Of a stretch of 9,933 nt of DNA, positions 5,553-9,933 are shown in pieces. Position 1 is the first letter of the stretch. Each line of letters opens with the position of its first letter. The stretch lies in NCBI GenBank assembly GCA_946481585.1, contig CAMLOF010000090.1:1-9933 (forward strand). Reading direction: 5' to 3'. The notes below the pieces were generated by a model, which ran no database searches, was not told the origin of the DNA, and saw only the letters and a program-made list of their open reading frames with translations. The stretch is from an uncultured Macromonas sp. GTDB taxonomy: Bacteria > Pseudomonadota > Gammaproteobacteria > Burkholderiales > Burkholderiaceae. The position numbers and the translations under genes are program-made.

Positions 5553-7318
5553 AGCCGCCAGTCCACCACTGAACGGCGGGCCGCCAGCCACCCGCCCAGT
5601 TCGTGGGCAGGCATGGCCTTGGCGGTCAGCCAACCCTGGTAGGCCTGGCAGTCGTAAGCCTTCAGGAAGGCGAGCTGTTCGCGCGTTTCCACACCCTCGG
5701 CCACCACCTCCAGGCCCAGGGTGTGGGCCAGGGCGATGACTGCGCGCACCAGCGTGGCGTCACCCGACTGCTGTGGCACATGGCGTACGAACTCGCGGTC
5801 GATCTTGATGCGCTGGATGGGCAGCACCTTCAGGTACGACAGCGACGAGTGCCCGGTACCAAAGTCGTCCAGGGCCAGACGCACGCCCAGGGCGGCCAAC
5901 CGGCCCAGCAGCCCAGTGGCCTGCTCGGGGTCGGCCATGGCCTCGGACTCGGTGATCTCCAATTCGATGGACTGCGGCTGGACGCCCGTTTGCGCCAGCA
6001 AGTCGGCCAACCGCTCGCACAGCCTGGGCTGGCGGAACTGCCGGGCCGACAGGTTGATGGCCACCTGGATGTGCACACCCTGTGCTGCCCACTCTGCCTG
6101 CTGGCGGCAGGCGGTCTCCAGCACCCAGTCGCCCAGGGGCAGGATCAGGCCCGTGGATTCGGCCACCGGAATGAATCGGTCGGGCGCCACGTCGCCCAGC
6201 ACCGGGTCGTGCCAACGCAGCAGGGCCTCCACTGAACAGACCTCGCCGCTGCGCACGTTCACCTGGGGCTGGTAGTGCAGGCGCAGGTGCCCTTCCTTCA
6301 TGGCAACCTTGAGGCGGTCGTGCAGCACGATGCGCTCCTCAAGCCGCTGCCCCATTTCAGACTGGTAAACCGCGTAGGTGTTGCGGCCCGCCGCCTTGGC
6401 CTGGTACATGGCCATGTCGGCATAACGCATCAGGGTTTCGGTGTCGTTGGCGTCTGCCGGGAAACACGCCACGCCTATGGACGCGCCCGACTGCACCTCG
6501 TAATCGTGCACGCGGATGGGGGCTGACAAGGCCGCCAACACCTTCTGCGCCACCAGGTCCACGTCGCTCGGGTGGGAAATCTCGGGCAGCAGCACGGTGA
6601 ACTCGTCACCGCCCAAACGCGCCAGAACGTCACCCGCGCGCAACACGCTGCGTATGCGCCGCGCCGTCTCCACCAGCACCTGGTCGCCCGCGGCATGGCC
6701 ATGCCCGTCATTGATGGCCTTGAAATCGTCCAGATCCAACAGCAACAGCGCCATGGCGCGCTGGCGGCGGGCAGACTGTGCCATCGCATACATCAGCTGC
6801 TGCATGAACTGCCAGCGGTTGGCCAGGCCGGTGAGCGCATCGTGGGTGGCCTGGTATTGCATCTGTTGCTCCAACCGCCGAACGCCCGACACGTCGCGCA
6901 GAAACACCACGGCGCACGGCTCGTTGCCCATGTGGCAGTGGCCCAGCGCAATGTCCACAGGTACCGTGGCGCCGTCACACCGGTGCAACTGCAAGTTGCC
7001 CACCATGCCCATGGCACGGCGCGATGGGTGGGCAAAGAAGCCACTCATCATCTGGTCGTGCCGACCACGCATGTGCGGCGGCAGAAAGATATTGATGGAC
7101 TGCCCCACCAACTGCGCCTTGGGGTGGCCCGATATGGCCTCCATGGCCGCGTTGGCCATGAGGATGCTGCCGTCGCGCTTGACCAGCAGGATGCCGTCTG
7201 GCGCAGCATCGATGACGGCGCGCTCCAGCACGGCACGCTCCGTCAACAGCAGATGCTCGGCCGAGTCGATCAGCGCGGCGGGTATCTGGGACGCAAAAAT
7301 GGCAACGTCACCATTCAT
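5534..7318 (-). CDS. PAS-GGDEF-EAL cyclic-di-GMP turnover protein
   Basis: 594 residues from ATG 7318, preceded by GGAG five bases upstream; GTG 7396 and ATG 7390 are in frame but lack ribosome sites. A PAS domain covers about 30-145, with a FixL/DosP-like middle (LPPHMRGRHDQMM, 79-91) and H87. The GGDEF domain (about 155-320) has an intact G-G-D-E-F at 236-240 and an R-x-x-D inhibitory site (R227-D230) five residues before it, so product-inhibited diguanylate cyclase activity is possible. The EAL domain (about 330-580) has EALLR (364-368), N422 in INLSARQF, E454 in LEITES, DDFGTG (484-489), K505 and EGVET (541-545), so phosphodiesterase residues are all present. No transmembrane segment or signal peptide is seen, so it is probably cytoplasmic. 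Which activity dominates is unknown. A CRP-type operator about 160 bases upstream suggests control by a Crp/Fnr protein. Confidence 0.93.
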   Translation of the reverse strand: MNGDVAIFASQIPAALIDSAEHLLLTERAVLERAVIDAAPDGILLVKRDGSILMANAAMEAISGHPKAQLVGQSINIFLPPHMRGRHDQMMSGFFAHPSRRAMGMVGNLQLHRCDGATVPVDIALGHCHMGNEPCAVVFLRDVSGVRRLEQQMQYQATHDALTGLANRWQFMQQLMYAMAQSARRQRAMALLLLDLDDFKAINDGHGHAAGDQVLVETARRIRSVLRAGDVLARLGGDEFTVLLPEISHPSDVDLVAQKVLAALSAPIRVHDYEVQSGASIGVACFPADANDTETLMRYADMAMYQAKAAGRNTYAVYQSEMGQRLEERIVLHDRLKVAMKEGHLRLHYQPQVNVRSGEVCSVEALLRWHDPVLGDVAPDRFIPVAESTGLILPLGDWVLETACRQQAEWAAQGVHIQVAINLSARQFRQPRLCERLADLLAQTGVQPQSIELEITESEAMADPEQATGLLGRLAALGVRLALDDFGTGHSSLSYLKVLPIQRIKIDREFVRHVPQQSGDATLVRAVIALAHTLGLEVVAEGVETREQLAFLKAYDCQAYQGWLTAKAMPAHELGGWLAARRSVVDWRLQANAG

Positions 7319-7450
7319 GGCAACTCCAACATGGGCTTGATCAGGTGGACAAGGCCTGTCGCGCGACGAGCCTCCCTTGATGCAGCCCATACCCACGACG
7401 CCGGACCCATTGTGGGCGCAAGGCCGGGCGCCGCTGCCAATGACCTAGGG

Positions 7451-7456
7451 TTTTTA
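7451..7456 (-). promoter_or_regulatory. -10-like element of a class II promoter for the cyclic-di-GMP gene
   Basis: TAAAAA on the minus strand matches TATAAT at four of six positions. It lies within one base of the position expected if the palindrome at 7477-7492 is centred at -41.5. The predicted start near 7443 gives a leader of about 125 bases before ATG 7318. The leader holds a small GC stem (7415-7419 with 7428-7432) but no recognised riboswitch. Confidence 0.4.
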
Positions 7457-7476
7457 CTGCGATGACTGAATAGAAA

Positions 7477-7492
7477 TGTGACTTCAGTCACA
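7477..7492. promoter_or_regulatory. CRP-type operator overlapping the fnr-B stop codon
   Basis: TGTGACTTCAGTCACA is a perfect 7-2-7 palindrome matching TGTGA-N6-TCACA exactly. The fnr-B stop codon (7488-7490, minus strand) is part of one half-site. It lies upstream of the PAS-GGDEF-EAL gene at class II distance from a -10-like hexamer. Site and placement copy those at the end of crp-A. Confidence 0.75.
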
Positions 7493-8216
7493 CCAGGGCG
7501 GGCTGCCCACTGCCCACCAATTCCAGCAGGGTTTGCTCACGCACTTCGCAATGCCGCCGATCACGGCGCACCAGCGCGCCCTGGGCTTCCAGCTGGCCCA
7601 GCACTCGCGCCACGGTTTCGCGGCGCGTGCCGAGCAGTTCGGCCAGGTCTGCCTGACCAGGCAGTTGCACCACCTCGCTGCGCTGCGTCTGCATCAACAA
7701 CAGCAGGGCGCCCGCCACCTGGCCGACGATGCCGCGTATGCGCGTGACGTGCGACCAGTCGGCCACACGGGCAAACGTCCGGCCATAGACGGCCGCCACA
7801 CGGTCGCGGAATTCGGTGTGGCTCAGGTAGGCGTGGGTGAGCGTGTCCACGTTCAGTTCGCACCAGCGCCCGCCCGACGTGGCCACGCATGTGACGTTGT
7901 TGCTGCCGCCAGCCAGGGCAAACAGCCCCAGCATGTAACCGCTGCCCAGCAGGGCCACCGGGCGCACGCAGCGGTCGGGCCCGCGCCGCTTCAGCAGGAA
8001 GGAACCTACCTTCACCACGCGGAACACCGGCTCCACCTCGCCCTGCACCTGCAGCACATCGCCTTTCTGGAACGATCGCTCCACCACGGGCGACGCGGCC
8101 AGCAGGTTTGCAGGCAGCACGCTGAAGGGGCAATGCGTTCGCCCGACACAGCCGTCGCACCCCCGGTGTTGCAGCGCAGGGGGGGTGTTGAGGGACTGGG
8201 CCGGGAGCGGAGTCAT
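7488..8216 (-). CDS. FNR-topology Crp/Fnr regulator with predicted [4Fe-4S] cluster (fnr-B)
   Basis: 242 residues from ATG 8216, separated by 7 bases from the aldehyde dehydrogenase stop, so translation is probably coupled; no strong ribosome site is present. Residues C20, C23 and C29 (GCDGCVGRTHCPF) have the same spacing and even positions as the cluster ligands of E. coli FNR. C119 in RWCELNVDTL aligns with FNR C122, completing four ligands for an oxygen-labile cluster. The sensory barrel covers about 40-130, the dimer helix about 136-160, and the helix-turn-helix about 180-222. The recognition helix is T-R-R-E-T-V-A-R-V-L-G with R199-E200-x3-R204, the CRP pattern, whereas FNR has V-E-x2-S-R; so TGTGA rather than TTGAT half-sites are predicted. 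Extra cysteines 83, 110 and 223 are present. The probable target is the downstream cyclic-di-GMP gene, and possibly its own region. Confidence 0.92.
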   Translation of the reverse strand: MTPLPAQSLNTPPALQHRGCDGCVGRTHCPFSVLPANLLAASPVVERSFQKGDVLQVQGEVEPVFRVVKVGSFLLKRRGPDRCVRPVALLGSGYMLGLFALAGGSNNVTCVATSGGRWCELNVDTLTHAYLSHTEFRDRVAAVYGRTFARVADWSHVTRIRGIVGQVAGALLLLMQTQRSEVVQLPGQADLAELLGTRRETVARVLGQLEAQGALVRRDRRHCEVREQTLLELVGSGQPALV

Positions 8217-8223
8217 CCGGCCA

Positions 8224-9705
8224 TCATAACGGGCTATCGATCCGGATCCAGGTGGTTTTGGTTTCGGTGTACTTGTCGAAGGCGTGCAGCGACTTGTCGC
8301 GCCCCACCCCGCTTTGCTTGAAGCCGCCAAAGGGCACGGTGATGTCGTCTTCGTCGTACTGGTTAACGTGCACCGTGCCAGCGCGCAGGGCACGCGCCAC
8401 GCCATGGGCCTTGTTGATGTCGCGCGTCCACACCGCCGCCTGCAGGCCATACACGCTCTGGTTGGCCTGGCGCACCACGTCTGCCGCGTCGGTGAAGGAA
8501 AGCACGCTCAGCACCGGGCCAAAGATTTCTTCGCGGGCAATCGTCATGGTGTTGTTCACACCGTCAAAGATGGTGGGCTGCACATAACAGCCGCCCGCCA
8601 CGGGCTCCACGGCCTCGCCACCCGCCAGCAGCTTGGCACCTTCGGCCTTGCCGGATTCGATGTAGCGCATCACCGTGTTGAGCTGGGTGTGGTCCACCAA
8701 CGCACCCATCACCGTGTTCTTGTCCAGCGGGTTGGCGGGCTGGTAGGCGGGCACCTTGGCCAGGGCCTTTTCCAGAAAGGCTTCCTTGATGGACGCTTCC
8801 ACGAACAGGCGCGACGGCGCGTTGCAGCTTTCACCCTGGTTGAAGAAGATGCTGCCCACGGCGGCCTCGACCGCGCGGTCCAGGTCGGGGCAATCGGCAA
8901 AGACGATGTTGGGCGACTTGCCGCCCAGTTCCGTCCAGGCGCGCTTGAGGTTGCTCTGCCCCGCCATCACGTGGATCTGCTTGCCCACGCGCGTGCTGCC
9001 GGTGAAGGCAATGCAGTCCACGTCCATGTGCAGCGCCAGGGGGCTGCCCGCCTCGGGGCCGTAGCCGGGCACCACGTTGAACACGCCGGGCGGAATGCCC
9101 GCCTCCAGCGCCAGCTCGGCCAGGCGCAGCGCGGTGAGCGGGCTTTTTTCAGACGGCTTGAGCACCACCGAGTTGCCCACGGCCAGCGCGGGGGCGATCT
9201 TCCACGCCGCCATGATCATGGGGTAGTTCCACGGCACGATGATGCCGACCACGCCCACCGGCTCGCGGGTGATGAGCGCCAGCGCCGTGTCGGGCGTGGG
9301 AGCGATCTCGTCGTAGACCTTGTCCACCGCCTCGCCGTACCAGCGTATGCAGTTGGCAGCGCTGTTCACGTCCACCGCGCGGGCGTACTTCACCGGCTTG
9401 CCCATGTCCAGCGTTTCGGTCAGGGCCAGCTCGTCCGCATGGGCCTGAATGAGCTCGGCGAACTTGATAAGGACGCGTTTGCGCTGCGCCGGGGGTTTGC
9501 CCGCCCAGCGGCGGTCTTCAAAAGCGGCCCGGCCCGCGCGCACGGCGGCGTCAATGTCGGCCTCGTCGCAGCGCGCCACGTCGGTGAGCACGCGGCCATC
9601 CACGGGCGATATGCAGTGGAAGGTGTGACCGCTGCGCGCGGCCACGCGCTCGCCGTTGATGACGGCACGGCCGTCGAACTTGGGGCTGGTGGTGGGGGTG
9701 GTCAT
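8224..9705 (-). CDS. NAD(P)-dependent aldehyde dehydrogenase (PuuC/AldH-like)
   Basis: 493 residues from ATG 9705, with GGAG eight bases upstream; the frame extends to 9777 but that part lacks a ribosome site. All key residues of the ALDH superfamily are present: N160 in PWNYP, K183 in KPSEKSP, the cofactor loop FTGSTRVGK (234-242), general base E259 in ELGGKSP, catalytic C294 in GESCNAPSR, and EEIFGPVLS (392-400). The C-terminus, with DEDDITVPFGGFKQSG and GRDKSLHAFDKYTETKTTW, closely resembles E. coli PuuC (gamma-glutamyl-gamma-aminobutyraldehyde dehydrogenase), so an aminoaldehyde from polyamine breakdown is a reasonable substrate, but related enzymes accept many aldehydes. No other polyamine gene is in the window. 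It is upstream of fnr-B by 7 bases and probably co-transcribed with it. Confidence 0.93.
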   Translation of the reverse strand: MTTPTTSPKFDGRAVINGERVAARSGHTFHCISPVDGRVLTDVARCDEADIDAAVRAGRAAFEDRRWAGKPPAQRKRVLIKFAELIQAHADELALTETLDMGKPVKYARAVDVNSAANCIRWYGEAVDKVYDEIAPTPDTALALITREPVGVVGIIVPWNYPMIMAAWKIAPALAVGNSVVLKPSEKSPLTALRLAELALEAGIPPGVFNVVPGYGPEAGSPLALHMDVDCIAFTGSTRVGKQIHVMAGQSNLKRAWTELGGKSPNIVFADCPDLDRAVEAAVGSIFFNQGESCNAPSRLFVEASIKEAFLEKALAKVPAYQPANPLDKNTVMGALVDHTQLNTVMRYIESGKAEGAKLLAGGEAVEPVAGGCYVQPTIFDGVNNTMTIAREEIFGPVLSVLSFTDAADVVRQANQSVYGLQAAVWTRDINKAHGVARALRAGTVHVNQYDEDDITVPFGGFKQSGVGRDKSLHAFDKYTETKTTWIRIDSPL

Positions 9706-9879
9706 GGGGCGGGCTCCAGGCAAAGGGCTGCAATTGGACCCATGGTAACGCCGAAAGATAAGGAGGGAGCAAGCCACTTTGCATCGGGAGTGGAGGACCG
9801 GTGGAGCGCTGCGAACACCATCGTATGGGGAAGGTTGACAGCGAAGGGGAGGCCTTGAGCCGAGGGTCCCATCCGAAAA

Positions 9880-9907
9880 AATTTAGGTCACCTAATACCC
9901 CCGCCAA
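9880..9907 (-). promoter_or_regulatory. possible promoter of the aldehyde dehydrogenase/fnr-B operon
   Basis: On the minus strand TTGGCG (9902-9907), 16-base spacer, TAAATT (9880-9885); each matches consensus at four of six positions. It predicts a leader of about 165 bases before ATG 9705. The palindrome at 9883-9895 overlaps its -10 and spacer, a typical repressor placement. The 9706-9933 stretch contains no gene I can support. Confidence 0.3.
9883..9895. promoter_or_regulatory. palindromic operator candidate TTAGGTCACCTAA
   Basis: Perfect 6-1-6 palindrome in the non-coding region upstream of the aldehyde dehydrogenase. It is not a TGTGA-type site. It may be the operator of a repressor encoded here or beyond the right edge; the regulator family is not identified. 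Confidence 0.45.
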
Positions 9908-9933
9908 AGAACACCGAACGACTGAACCTCTTT

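Noticed and set aside
4410..5633. Minus-strand open frame of 407 residues over the oxidoreductase
   Set aside because: Shadow of a gene with clear OYE motifs; His/Ala/Val-rich and without a domain.
7319..7396. N-terminal extension of the PAS-GGDEF-EAL protein (GTG 7396 or ATG 7390)
   Set aside because: No ribosome site before either codon, while ATG 7318 has GGAG at good spacing. Not fully excluded.
7319..7443. Cyclic-di-GMP riboswitch in the predicted 125-base leader of the PAS-GGDEF-EAL gene
   Set aside because: Conserved core sequences of the known classes were not seen; only a small GC stem is present.
8284..9858. Long plus-strand open frame of 524 residues
   Set aside because: It is the antisense of the aldehyde dehydrogenase, which has every catalytic motif; the long frame follows from codon bias.

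Overview
The window is a dense, GC-rich bacterial chromosomal segment. Gene content and protein style (paired periplasmic YceI proteins with cytochrome b561, Crp/Fnr regulators, a PAS-GGDEF-EAL protein, an OYE-type flavoenzyme) suggest a betaproteobacterium, most likely Burkholderiales/Comamonadaceae. That assignment is inferred from recalled family resemblance, not from a search. I see no rRNA, tRNA, IS element, phage gene or CRISPR array.

Layout. (a) 1-360: no confident gene; a possible minus-strand partial ORF runs off the left edge. (b) 361-2478, minus strand: a probable four-gene operon, read cytochrome b561 -> YceI -> YceI -> small hypothetical protein, with gaps of only 35-43 bases. 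(c) 2479-3549, plus strand: a divergent Crp/Fnr regulator (crp-A) followed by a small DUF2892/YgaP-like membrane protein. (d) 3569-5552: a kinase-fold protein (minus) divergent from an Old Yellow Enzyme family flavin oxidoreductase (plus). (e) 5534-9705, minus strand: a PuuC-like aldehyde dehydrogenase, then an FNR-topology regulator (fnr-B) 7 bases downstream, then a PAS-GGDEF-EAL cyclic-di-GMP protein. Its 3' end overlaps the oxidoreductase tail to tail by 19 bases. (f) 9706-9933: non-coding upstream region with a perfect palindrome.

The main finding is a repeated circuit layout. Each Crp/Fnr-family gene ends inside a perfect 16-base palindrome of the form TGTGAC-N4-GTCACA: 3276-3291 for crp-A and 7477-7492 for fnr-B. 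In both cases the stop codon TGA is the TGA of the left half-site. In both cases a -10-like hexamer lies where the palindrome centre would be at about -41.5 (class II activator geometry), driving the next gene: the DUF2892 protein in one, the cyclic-di-GMP protein in the other. Both regulators carry the R-E-x-x-x-R recognition-helix pattern of CRP, which fits TGTGA half-sites. fnr-B also has the four cysteines expected to hold an oxygen-sensing [4Fe-4S] cluster. Inference: one or both regulators, at least one of them redox or oxygen responsive, activate the gene directly downstream. This would tie a small membrane protein and a PAS-containing cyclic-di-GMP enzyme to respiratory status.
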